This document shows, piece by piece, positions 35,925 through 43,741 of a DNA stretch of 64,000 nucleotides. How positions within the stretch are numbered: position 1 is the stretch's first letter; each line of letters opens with the position of its first letter. The stretch lies in contig NZ_LR699554.1 in NCBI RefSeq assembly GCF_902459535.1, positions 3,286,001 through 3,350,000 of the forward strand. The letters are read 5' to 3'. The DNA is from Paraburkholderia dioscoreae (GTDB lineage Bacteria > Pseudomonadota > Gammaproteobacteria > Burkholderiales > Burkholderiaceae). The notes beneath the pieces are model-generated. The model was not told where the DNA came from and ran no database searches. It worked only from the letters and a program-made list of their open reading frames with translations. The position numbers and the translations under genes are program-made.

Positions 35925-36360
35925 GTCCGTTCGAATCCGCGTTTTACTTCACTTCAAACTGGCGCCATTACGGCGATCATCCCCGGCGTCATTACGCCGA
36001 TCCGTGACAAGGAGCGTCTGACGACGCTTTCTCTCATCGCTCGTGATGGCAGGATTCCTACATATCGAGGACGCAAGTGTGATCAAGGTGTCCAATTGAC
36101 CTACTTGTCGATCGCATAAGTCGAATGCGGATAGGGCGAGTTTTTCGTATTGGAGGGCGTCGACGGGCGGACGGGATGCTGCTTGGTTTTTGATGGACTT
36201 GGTCATGGTGCGTCTCCCTGGTGGTTCCTTGGATCGCCCGACACTCGCTTGCAAAGGGGTGAGCGGGCACGAAGTAGGGTTAATGGAATGGACGCCCCCT
36301 CTCCTGCGGTACGGATATGCCAAAGTAAGGGTCTCAAACGTTAGCGCGAAGGAGAGCATC

Positions 36361-37398
36361 ATGAAGATCGCGACCATTGGCCTTGACCTTGCCAAGAACG
36401 TTTTTCAGGTCCACGGCGTCGACCCGCGCGGCGTCCCCGTCTTAAGGAAGCAGCTAAAACGCATTCAGGTGCTGCCATTCTTCGCCACGCTGGAACCCTG
36501 CCTTGTCGGCATGGAAGCCTGTTGCGGTGCACACTTCTGGGCGAGAAAGCTGCAGGCGTATGGGCATACGGTGAAGCTCATTGCGCCACAGTTCGTCAAA
36601 CCTTACGTGAAGAGCAACAAGAATGATGCCGCGGATGCAGAGGCAATCTGTGAAGCCGTCTCGCGACCGAACATGCGGTTCGTACCCGTCAAAAGCGTCG
36701 AGCAGCAGGCGATACTGGCACTGCACCGGGTCCGGCAAGGATTTGTTACCGCGCGTACCGCCCACGCCAACCAGATCCGCAGTCTGCTCGCAGAATACGG
36801 TCTGGTTGTGCCGCAAGGTATTCATCATCTACATCAGGATGTCCCTGATCTTCTGGAAGACGCCAGTAACGAACTGCCGGGCGTATTCCGGCAACTGGTC
36901 ATGCGTCAGCTCGACTATCTGCGGGAGTTGGACCACCAGGTGCAACTGCTCGAAGCGCAAATAAAGACCTGGCATCGGGAGAACGAAGCAAGCCGCAGAC
37001 TTGCGCAGATTCCCGGCGTCGGACCCATCACCGCTACTGCGCTGGTCGCATCAGTGGGCGACGCGCGATGCTTTGCAAGCGGCCGGCAACTAGCGGCATG
37101 GATCGGTCTGGTGCCGCGCCAGCACTCAAGTGGCGGCAAACAGGTGCTGCTCGGCATCGGCAAACGTGGGGACGCTTATCTGCGCTGCCTGCTTGTCCAC
37201 GGTGCACGGGCTGTGATCAGCGCCGTACGCCAAAAAGACGGCACCTCCACAAGCTGGCTAGGTCGTCTGCTTGCACGGCGACATACGAACATCGCAACCG
37301 TGGCACTTGCCAACCGCAATGCGCGCATCGCCTGGGCCTTACTCGCACATCACCGGGAGTTCTGCTCCGACTATGGGCGCGCAGCACCGGTCGTCTGA
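36361..37398 (+). CDS. IS110 family transposase (IS1111 group)
   Basis: A 345-residue DEDD recombinase. The RuvC-like N domain begins MKIATIGLDLAKNVFQVHGV, with the first catalytic Asp in GLDLAK. A further Asp pair is in NKNDAADAEAICEAV. The C-terminal transposase_20 domain contains RRLAQIPGVGPITATALVAS with the Ser/Gly-rich HSSGGKQVLLGIGKRGDAYL. The start at 36361 has AAGGAG upstream. The ORF is intact, so the element may be active. Confidence 0.93.
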   Translation: MKIATIGLDLAKNVFQVHGVDPRGVPVLRKQLKRIQVLPFFATLEPCLVGMEACCGAHFWARKLQAYGHTVKLIAPQFVKPYVKSNKNDAADAEAICEAVSRPNMRFVPVKSVEQQAILALHRVRQGFVTARTAHANQIRSLLAEYGLVVPQGIHHLHQDVPDLLEDASNELPGVFRQLVMRQLDYLRELDHQVQLLEAQIKTWHRENEASRRLAQIPGVGPITATALVASVGDARCFASGRQLAAWIGLVPRQHSSGGKQVLLGIGKRGDAYLRCLLVHGARAVISAVRQKDGTSTSWLGRLLARRHTNIATVALANRNARIAWALLAHHREFCSDYGRAAPVV

Positions 37399-37671
37399 CA
37401 CATGGACACGGATATTAGATGATACAGGATAACTAACTAATGAATAGGTGGTAGCTTCCAGCGATTGCGCGGGCAATCATGACGTGATGGCAAAACAGGT
37501 GAGACCGGGATCGGGAAAATTCTGTGGTCTGCCACGCGCTTCGAGCGCGATGGGTTAACGAGAAACCGATCTGCACATTCCATCAGGGACAGAGGCAAGT
37601 CCTCACAAGTCCGGATGTATGGCTGCAATCCTTCATCTGCTAACGATCACCGAATGACGGCTGTGCAAACT
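37399..37671 (+). ncRNA. Candidate bridge/seek RNA region of the IS1111-type element
   Basis: Non-coding DNA between the transposase stop and the right inverted repeat. In the IS1111 group the guide RNA that pairs with donor and target is encoded on this side. The asymmetry (short left, long right non-coding end) fits. No fold or guide loops were computed, so the boundaries are only the available interval. Confidence 0.4.
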
Positions 37672-37683
37672 GGGGGCGTCCAT

Positions 37684-38201
37684 GTATAACGAGCCGGCGA
37701 GCCTTGCGGCTCCCCCACCAAGGCCCGCCCATAGAAAATGGACGTGCAGAGGTAGACGCACGACCCGCCTAGGCGGGTGTGCGGTTAGAACAATCAGGCT
37801 GTCAAACCCGGTCGCTGGGTGTTTCCCGACGACTTCGGAATTATAAATCAGGGCAGGCGGGTTGCTGCCAACTGAGTAGGCTAAATGTTTGATTTAGCCG
37901 GAAGGATAAGCGTAACGGTAAGAGAATGGCTGGCATTCGGCGGAGGCCGAAGTGGGTGGATCGACTGCGCTGTACCAACTCACCGCGAAGACCGGTTGCT
38001 CGGCATGGATGCCCATTAGAGGCCGGCGGCGATTGCTTGATTTCGGTTCGTGACCTACCGTTCGTGGGCTCGTGCATTTGGACCGATGCCAGCCTAAGCG
38101 GTCATCCATAACTGGCTTGTCTGTTGATTGCGCATGGCCGCTTTAGAGCGCCTCGTGGGACCGTAGTCGACGGAAGGGACGTTCAGTATCTCCGTGAGCA
38201 G
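37684..38201. other. Gene-poor stretch with possible prophage/ICE leader remnants
   Basis: No complete gene was recognised. A 16-bp palindrome ACCCGCCTAGGCGGGT lies at 37763-37778. On the minus strand short frames read CTSIFYGRALVGEPQGSPAR (near 37690-37760) and a 71-codon frame at 37894-38109. Both resemble the small ORFs (Ash-like) that often lie upstream of phage and integrative-element genes in proteobacteria. The resemblance is from memory and weak. Confidence 0.25.
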
Positions 38202-38681
38202 TCATTCGCGTCGCTGAATGGGCGTAAGCGTGTAAAGGACCTCGAAGCTCTCGCATATGAGAGGCATCGAACTGTCAGCCACCCGACCAATTCGGCTGCA
38301 CTCATCTGTGAAGAAGCGCCAGTGCTCCGTCCGCCAATACGTTAGTGAAAGATCGCCTTCTCCTTCGCTAACCGCGAATTCAGCACCGACACAATCGAAA
38401 GGCACGATATGCACTTCAGTGACTCGTAAAACGAGCGCCGGTCGACCATGCCAGTCAAGCACTATTTCAATGTCTCCAGCCTCAGGAATTGACTCACCGT
38501 CGAAGTCCCACGACCAAGCCAGACTGCAGGTACCACGTTTTACGCCAGCACGAATGAGTGCGATCAGCGACTCCGAAAGTGCTTCCGAATCCCCAAATCC
38601 ACCAACTCGAACGTACCCTTTAGGTAGATGTATGTCTTGTTCGGCCAAGTCGGTGACTAGCTCGTCTACACTTTTGCCCAT
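38202..38681 (-). CDS. ASCH domain-containing protein
   Basis: A 159-residue protein of the ASCH (PUA-like) superfamily, proposed to bind RNA or modified nucleosides. The typical segment is DWHGRPALVLRVTEVHIVPF, then AEFAVSEGEGDLSLTYWRTE and HWRFFTDECSRIGR. The length is normal. It sits between the IS110-type and IS1182-type elements, in DNA of lower GC than the core genes. The IS1182-type element lies about 95 bases upstream of its start and may have separated it from its promoter. Confidence 0.88.
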   Translation of the reverse strand: MGKSVDELVTDLAEQDIHLPKGYVRVGGFGDSEALSESLIALIRAGVKRGTCSLAWSWDFDGESIPEAGDIEIVLDWHGRPALVLRVTEVHIVPFDCVGAEFAVSEGEGDLSLTYWRTEHWRFFTDECSRIGRVADSSMPLICESFEVLYTLTPIQRRE

Positions 38682-38882
38682 CTATTTCGGTATCCTTTCG
38701 ATTGCATTTATCGGTATCGGAATCTCGCGCGGTGATTGTCGACGATTGATGGGGTGTTGTCGAATGTCTCAAAATGGCCGAGGGTGTGTAGAAACTCCAT
38801 TTTCGCCGCTGAGGGCGAGGTTGCCGGTCGGGTCGATCAAGTTAGATGCGTCGAGCTTGCGTTAATCGAACATCGCGAGCGC

Positions 38883-38900
38883 AAAAAAGCCCCTCAGGGC
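38883..38900 (-). terminator. Intrinsic terminator of the IS1182-type transposase
   Basis: Read on the minus strand: GCCC, loop TGAG, GGGC, followed by six T. It starts two bases past the transposase stop codon. Confidence 0.6.
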
Positions 38901-38901
38901 C

Positions 38902-40347
38902 TCAGCTTGCCGCCATCCTCATCGCCTTCATCATTCCGGCAACCCCGAGTATATTCAGGACGCGCTTGAGGTTGTAGGCCAGCACCTGAAGGCTCATTTC
39001 GGTGCTCACCCGCCCGAGCGTCCGAGTCAGGAAGTGCGTGGCCCCCATCCAGTGCTTGAGCGTACCGAATACGTGTTCAACGGTACTTCTGCGAATGGTC
39101 ATTGCATCTGGTTTCCGGTCAAGCCTACGCTGCATGGCCTCCAGTAGCTGTTCGTGCTCCCATCGTCGGATACGGCGATAGTCGCTGGGCGAACATCGCT
39201 CCTTGAGATCGCAACGCGGGCAGGCGCTGGGCCAGTACACCCGCAGATTCATGTCATGCTCGACGGTCGTGAATCGAAGAATTGCGCGCTCGCCGGCGGG
39301 GCATCGATACTCATCGTTCCTTGCAACGTAGATGAAGTCGCGTTTGGTAAAGAGCCCTTTTTTCCTTGATGCCGAGGTGAGTGGTTTCGGGACATACGCC
39401 TTGATCCCGGCCAGTTCGCACGTGCGGATATCCGGACCGCTGAAGTAGCCTCGGTCAGCGAGCACCTTTAGCTTCGACTTGCCCATCGCGCTCTTCGCAG
39501 AACTTGCCATTCTGCTGAGTTGTCCGTGATCGCTACCAATATTCGTCACCTCGTACTCTACGATCAGATGGTGCTTCGTATCCACGGCAGCCTGAACGTT
39601 GTAGCCGACCGTCCCGGTTCTCTTGCCGCCGCTGGTCATGGAGCGGAAATCCGGGTCGGTAAGCGACAGCTGGCCATCCGGTTCATTCTTCAACTGCTGT
39701 TTGATCTGTTCGAGCTCACGCATCCGCTGACGCAACATCGCGATCTTCTCGTACAGGCGCACGGTCTTAACATCGAAACCTGTTGGACTGGTCCGGTCTG
39801 CAGTCTCAATCATGTCGAGATATCGCTGAACGCTTTCTTCAATCTGTTGCTGACGCTTGTCGATCTTGCCTGCGGTGTAGTTTCTGTCAGGGCTGTTCAC
39901 AGCCTTGAACTTGCTGCCGTCGATTGCCACCATGTCGCCGGATAGCAGCTTCAGTCCGCGACACAGTTCGACGAAACGACGGCATACGTTGCGAATGGCT
40001 GGGCCGTTATCGCGGCGAAAGTCGGCGATCGTCTTGAAGTCTGGCGCCAGACGTCCTGTCAGCCACATCAGCTCGACATTGCGCTGACATTCGCGCTCAA
40101 GACGCCGGCTGGAGGGTACGCGGTTCAGATACCCGTAGATATAGATCTTGAGCATCACGCCTGGATGGTAGGACGGGCGGCCGGTGATTGCGGGCGTGGT
40201 ACCGTTGAAGCCGAGCGTCGTGAGGTCCAGTTCGTCTACGAACACGTCGACGATTCTGACCGGATTGTCCTGGCCGATGTAGTCATCGACGCATTCGGGA
40301 AGTAGTGCGACCTGCTTGCGGTCATCGCCTTCAACGAATCGCTTCAT
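38902..40347 (-). CDS. IS1182 family transposase
   Basis: A 481-residue DDE transposase. It begins MKRFVEGDDRKQVALLPECV. The N-terminal DUF772-type domain has GRPSYHPGVMLKIYIYGYLN. The catalytic region contains VAIDGSKFKAVNSPDRNYT, VGYNVQAAVDTKHHLIVEYE and a late RSTVEHVFGTLKHWMG holding the final Glu. Four Cys/His residues around CPRCDLKERCSPSDY form a likely zinc site. The ORF is intact. Confidence 0.93.
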   Translation of the reverse strand: MKRFVEGDDRKQVALLPECVDDYIGQDNPVRIVDVFVDELDLTTLGFNGTTPAITGRPSYHPGVMLKIYIYGYLNRVPSSRRLERECQRNVELMWLTGRLAPDFKTIADFRRDNGPAIRNVCRRFVELCRGLKLLSGDMVAIDGSKFKAVNSPDRNYTAGKIDKRQQQIEESVQRYLDMIETADRTSPTGFDVKTVRLYEKIAMLRQRMRELEQIKQQLKNEPDGQLSLTDPDFRSMTSGGKRTGTVGYNVQAAVDTKHHLIVEYEVTNIGSDHGQLSRMASSAKSAMGKSKLKVLADRGYFSGPDIRTCELAGIKAYVPKPLTSASRKKGLFTKRDFIYVARNDEYRCPAGERAILRFTTVEHDMNLRVYWPSACPRCDLKERCSPSDYRRIRRWEHEQLLEAMQRRLDRKPDAMTIRRSTVEHVFGTLKHWMGATHFLTRTLGRVSTEMSLQVLAYNLKRVLNILGVAGMMKAMRMAAS

Positions 40348-40499
40348 GAGTCACCCGGTCTCAGTGCGTTGATTCAGTCTAGGCGATCAATGCGTTTTCA
40401 CACACCCTCGGCCGGTCTCTGCCTGTCGACGATCGGCTGCACGCGCCACCCGTTTCGGTCAGTTAGGTCATTGCACTAGTTGTGGCCGCTGTCGAATAA

Positions 40500-40670
40500 T
40501 CAACGGTCACTCAGCGCCCAATGCCGTGGCAATGCATGCACATGACGACACCTGCATCCGTTGAGGTCTTTCGCTTCGGCGAGTTCGCGGGCTAGATCAT
40601 TGAAGCGCCAGAATAGGCGCTTCGCCCGTGCTTCGGGCACCGCTATAGCCACCCTCCCACAGATCATCAT
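40500..40670 (-). CDS. Small ORF, 56 aa, uncertain
   Basis: An ATG-to-TGA frame encoding a basic, helix-rich peptide (RAKRLFWRFNDLARELAEAK in the middle). It is divergent from the gene at 40746 and abuts the 11-bp inverted repeat. No Shine-Dalgarno is seen and no family is recognised. It could be the remnant of a larger gene rather than a functional one. Confidence 0.2.
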   Translation of the reverse strand: MMICGRVAIAVPEARAKRLFWRFNDLARELAEAKDLNGCRCRHVHALPRHWALSDR

Positions 40671-40702
40671 TCTGCGCATAAAACATGAATATTATGCGCA
40701 GA
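40671..40702. promoter_or_regulatory. Perfect 11-bp inverted repeat, probable operator
   Basis: TCTGCGCATAA (40671-40681), a 10-base spacer, TTATGCGCAGA (40692-40702). It lies 44 bases upstream of the start at 40746. The arm spacing of about two helical turns fits a dimeric HTH regulator. No such regulator is encoded next to it. Confidence 0.55.
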
Positions 40703-40745
40703 CGTGTGATATCATGCATGAATCAATACAATTACGGGACCGACT

Positions 40746-41417
40746 ATGGCTTTCCGGGCAGACGAATCAGCGCGGGCGGGACTCGCGAGTGTGTTGGACT
40801 ATCTTGTTCCGCGCGCCCAATACCTCGACGAAGATGGAAGGGCGCGCAGCCGCGAGACACTGCTTGATCTTGCCGATTCACTCGGCCCCGTAGTTGAAAG
40901 CTATCCGAGCTGGCATCCACTCGTCCGAAACTACAAAGACCATCGCAGCCCGGCCACACGTCCAGGCCCTGAGTGTGGATACCACGGGCTCGACCACACC
41001 CGGTACTTCGTCAATGGCTTCATCACCTGTCCATACACCGACGGACAGGAAGTGCTCGATTCGGTGAATGCATTGCCATACCATCCCATCGCGCAGATCA
41101 CTGCGGAGCGACTCGACGTCAAGCTCTACAACCCAAGTTGTACGCCGATACTGGTCAGATGCGTATGGGAGAAGCCCCTAAACCCAGACGGCACGATCCC
41201 GTTGAGTATCGCGGCGCCTCTACTCTTGGAAAAAGAACTGCCGTGCGTCTGGAGAGCTCAAGTCGCCGAAACATGGGAGTCCATGCGCCCTTACTTTCTG
41301 GGGCGCCCGCACGGCAGCCGCTCATCGTTGTTCATCAACCAAGAAGCAGGGCAAGCCCTCAAAAAGATCTGGGAAGCGTTGATCTGGACCGGCATGTTCG
41401 GACCGATCATGGTTTGA
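40746..41417 (+). CDS. Hypothetical protein (223 aa)
   Basis: Not recognised. Soluble, no signal peptide or membrane helix, slightly acidic N-terminal third (RADESARAGLASVLDYLVPR). It has a central region rich in Cys/His/Tyr (RPGPECGYHGLDHTRYFVNG and NGFITCPYTDGQEVLDSVNA) and ends GMFGPIMV. An ATG at 40746 with a weak CGGGA ribosome site and a strong inverted repeat upstream suggest regulated expression. It is followed 92 bases later by another unusual gene in the same orientation. Lies in the island. Confidence 0.6.
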   Translation: MAFRADESARAGLASVLDYLVPRAQYLDEDGRARSRETLLDLADSLGPVVESYPSWHPLVRNYKDHRSPATRPGPECGYHGLDHTRYFVNGFITCPYTDGQEVLDSVNALPYHPIAQITAERLDVKLYNPSCTPILVRCVWEKPLNPDGTIPLSIAAPLLLEKELPCVWRAQVAETWESMRPYFLGRPHGSRSSLFINQEAGQALKKIWEALIWTGMFGPIMV

Positions 41418-41509
41418 GACCAGTGGTCTGCAGACCGTTGGGTGACAGGGAGTGGCGAACACCGCGACTCCCCCAATTTTACGAATAGGCCCTGAATAAG
41501 GATGCGGGC

Positions 41510-42775
41510 GTGTCGTCTGCGTCAATAGTTCTGGTACCTAGCAGCCTGCAAAAATGGGGATCGGGCTTGGAAATCACTGAAATCCAGAAGCACATCAACG
41601 TGTTTCTTCAAAATGACTGGGTCAAAGTTCTGGCTATCCCAACGGTCTATGGAATCTACCTTTTTGGGAAATATCTGGTTGAGCGGAGGATAGAAGGAAA
41701 GCCGGAAACAGAAAATATTGCGCAGCTAAACCAGCTTGCCGACCTTAAGGAAAAGCTCGACAAGAGTGGAACAACTCTGGAGGAACTTCAGCACTTCCGC
41801 GTCAAGGCTCTCGGTAGGACAGCCAGTGCTGCTGTAGTCACTGCGCAGCAATATACAGAAGTCGCTTCACAATTGGTTGGAGACGCCGAAAATGCGGAGC
41901 ATGACCCCGATTGGGATAGTGCATTGACGCAAACGGACATGAATATTCTGTCGATGAAAAAGGCATCGCAGGCAGATGACGAGTTGGCAGCGATAGTCAC
42001 TAGCAAGATGCGAGAATTCGGCGAAGAGGATCGCCTACTGCTCCAGCAGTCGCAATCGGCCTGGGATTCATACCGCGAGACAGAAACAAAGCGAGCGTCT
42101 CGGACCTGGGAAGGCGGGACAATTAGACCACTCATGGTCAATCTTAGATACGAAGCGATTACGCGGGAACGAATAGCCAGCTTATCAGCAGAAGGAAGAA
42201 TGGAGGACGCCGGGGACTTGGTAGTCGAGCATGCGAGAACTCCAAGGAATCTTCTGCAACACATAGAGCCGGGTGTACCGAAACAGCGCGTATACGACAT
42301 CCTCGGCACCCCAAGTTTTGTCTCCACGAATTACAATTATTACCGCTATGAGGAAACTCAGGTCGAGATTTCCTTTAACGACAACGACGCCGTCAATGAC
42401 GTCATTGTCGCGTTGATCCAAGATCAGGTCTATTTGGGCTCGTCCCCGGGATTTGTCACCGACATTCCTCTCGGAAAATTGACCTTGGCAGACGTTCTTG
42501 CGTACGACGATCAATTGGTGGTTGAATTCCGCAGCAGTTTGAGGACACAGGAGATTTACGTTCGTGGTCGGATCGGACCTGCCGGGGCGTGGACAGACTT
42601 TTGCTTCGGAGCACTCTCGGTGTTTAGCGGAGCAGGTCGTCTTCAGGACACCCAATTCGAATGGGACAGAGAAGCCGACTGTCTGCTCACCGATCCCAAG
42701 GACATACTGATCAATTGGATGGCGCTACCCGGATCGTCACTTGAAGCCCCCTATTTTGCATGGTTCATTAAATAA
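41510..42775 (+). CDS. Hypothetical membrane-anchored protein with LprI-like (DUF1311) segment
   Basis: A 421-residue protein. One membrane helix is near residues 37-57 (WVKVLAIPTVYGIYLFGKYL). A charged coiled-coil-like stretch follows to about 160. Residues about 165-235 resemble the DUF1311/lysozyme-inhibitor LprI motif (EEDRLLLQQSQSAWDSYRET then NLRYEAITRERIASL), though without its usual cysteines. The C-terminal 160 residues (VYDILGTPSFVSTNYNYYRY; LGKLTLADVLAYDDQLVVEF) recall the ETEC_3214-type domain. The start is a GTG at 41510. GC is clearly lower than in core genes. Function unknown. Confidence 0.6.
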   Translation: MSSASIVLVPSSLQKWGSGLEITEIQKHINVFLQNDWVKVLAIPTVYGIYLFGKYLVERRIEGKPETENIAQLNQLADLKEKLDKSGTTLEELQHFRVKALGRTASAAVVTAQQYTEVASQLVGDAENAEHDPDWDSALTQTDMNILSMKKASQADDELAAIVTSKMREFGEEDRLLLQQSQSAWDSYRETETKRASRTWEGGTIRPLMVNLRYEAITRERIASLSAEGRMEDAGDLVVEHARTPRNLLQHIEPGVPKQRVYDILGTPSFVSTNYNYYRYEETQVEISFNDNDAVNDVIVALIQDQVYLGSSPGFVTDIPLGKLTLADVLAYDDQLVVEFRSSLRTQEIYVRGRIGPAGAWTDFCFGALSVFSGAGRLQDTQFEWDREADCLLTDPKDILINWMALPGSSLEAPYFAWFIK

Positions 42776-42784
42776 ATTTTCACA

Positions 42785-42806
42785 GGCGGACGGTCGGCCG
42801 TCCGCC
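42785..42806 (+). terminator. Strong GC hairpin after the 41510 gene
   Basis: GGCGGACGG, loop TCGG, CCGTCCGCC: a perfect 9-bp stem with a stable tetraloop, starting 10 bases past the stop codon. The T run downstream is weak. Confidence 0.6.
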
Positions 42807-42988
42807 GGTCGCATTTTCAAAGAACGGACAATCAGCGAGCGCGCCCGATCGTGTGCCCCACGTCAAGATGACAGCATGAACAGAAACAAAGAAGCACGCG
42901 CGGCAAGTCCGAGGGTTTTCACAGCGGGGGCGATTCATGACTCCGGTCATAGCGCGTCTGCTGTTTGTAATCGTTACTCTTCTAATTG

Positions 42989-43378
42989 CTAGCCGCAATA
43001 TTTTTTCGCGGCAAATAGAGCAAAGACAAAATATGCAAAAAAAGATGAGGCAAATATGAATCCAGTTTTTGCGGGGACGACCCAACGCCCGCGTAGGAAT
43101 TCGCCAAATAATCTTACAAAAAACCACAATGCGAACAGACAGGACGCGGCGATAACTATCGCACAGAGCATCGCGACAACTGCAATCGAAACACCAGGAA
43201 GCTGGCGAATTTCGAAAACACAGTTTCCGGAAAATATGCAAGCGGCCAGGGTTGCCGCCGCAAATGTCGAAGAAATGAAATAGATCTTTTGCCTATTAAT
43301 CACGATGTTTGGAAATTGAATTTTGTTAGCTTTCAGCGTTATCAGACGGACTTTGCCACTAACACCCAGCGTAGCCAT
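42989..43378 (-). CDS. Small hypothetical membrane protein (129 aa)
   Basis: Three hydrophobic segments are visible: about residues 32-50 (IYFISSTFAAATLAACIF), 60-90 (GVSIAVVAMLCAIVIAASCL, continuing FALWFFVRLF) and 105-124 (FIFASSFFAYFVFALFAAKK). No family is recognised. The codon use and base composition are AT-richer than neighbours, as for the rest of the island. GAGGG sits close to the ATG. Convergent to the gene at 41510. Confidence 0.5.
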   Translation of the reverse strand: MATLGVSGKVRLITLKANKIQFPNIVINRQKIYFISSTFAAATLAACIFSGNCVFEIRQLPGVSIAVVAMLCAIVIAASCLFALWFFVRLFGEFLRGRWVVPAKTGFIFASSFFAYFVFALFAAKKYCG

Positions 43379-43741
43379 CCCTCAGTCAGTCAGACGCGGT
43401 CGAGGATATCAGTTTGAGACATAACTTTCCGTTCCATGCCCTCATCCTGTCAACGACCCAGTCCCGGTGCACCACACTCCATGCCGGACCGACAGCTTCG
43501 GCTTCCAAGGGGAGTCATGGTTGATTGTCGGCGATGTGGACGCCGACGTCGAATGGCTGCTCATGGCCGACTGCTGCCCCACGCCAAACAACCTGAAAAC
43601 CGACATTCATCGCGATCACCGTTAAACGAGGAACGACCGCTTTGGCCGGATATTACGCATAGCCTCTCCGCTAGGTTTCGGGTTCCTCCCCGAGCCGTTT
43701 ACGATAACGAACAACACGTACATCCTCCGCAAAAACTCACC
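43379..43741. other. Intergenic stretch, right edge of the island
   Basis: About 360 bp with no supportable gene. Short frames on both strands lack ribosome-binding sites. Composition returns to that of the core genome across it. Confidence 0.4.

Larger units (their letters stand above)
33390..36009 (+). mobile_element. Complete IS21-family insertion sequence (2620 bp)
   Basis: The ends are TGTCACGGATCG... and its inverted partner ...CGATCCGTGACA (TGT/ACA termini). Both flanks carry the same 5 bp AGGAG (33385-33389 and 36010-36014), a target site duplication. Inside are istA and istB, both intact. The left end has five copies of a 20-bp repeat and the right end two. The element looks whole and recently inserted, since the split host gene has not decayed. 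Confidence 0.95.
33117..36206 (-). pseudogene. Hypothetical protein gene split by an IS21-family element
   Basis: The N-terminal part is 36206 down to 36010 (starts MTKSIKNQAASRPPVDALQY, GGGAGA upstream). The C-terminal part is 33384 down to 33117 (from ELLVDTAEQYQQELE to QQPAAAPH). Removing the IS (33390-36009) and one copy of the 5-bp duplication AGGAG rejoins the frame exactly as RQTLLELLVDTAEQ. The restored gene would have 155 codons. The protein is helical with a Ser/Ala/Pro-rich tail and no recognised family. The first part could still be made as a truncated protein. Confidence 0.88.
36288..37683 (+). mobile_element. IS110-family (IS1111-type) insertion sequence
   Basis: A 12-bp inverted repeat brackets the element: ATGGACGCCCCC (36288-36299) and GGGGGCGTCCAT (37672-37683). 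In the IS1111 group such repeats are subterminal, so the true ends probably lie a few bases further out on each side. A single transposase gene lies inside. About 270 bp of non-coding DNA lies on its 3' side and only about 60 bp between the left repeat and the gene. No target duplication is expected for this family. Confidence 0.75.
38780..40409 (-). mobile_element. IS1182-type insertion sequence
   Basis: Imperfect inverted ends: GAGGGTGTGTAGAAAC at the left (from 38780) and, reversed, GAGGGTGTGTGAAAAC at the right (to 40409). GGCC flanks both sides (38776-38779 and 40410-40413), consistent with a 4-bp duplication, though GGCC could instead be part of the ends. It contains one intact transposase gene. 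Confidence 0.8.
40414..40745. other. Intergenic stretch to the right of the IS1182-type element
   Basis: About 330 bp holding the uncertain small minus-strand ORF (40500-40670) and the inverted repeat at 40671-40702. The rest shows nothing recognisable. An AT-rich run from 40670 to 40740 is the probable promoter region of the gene at 40746. Confidence 0.4.
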
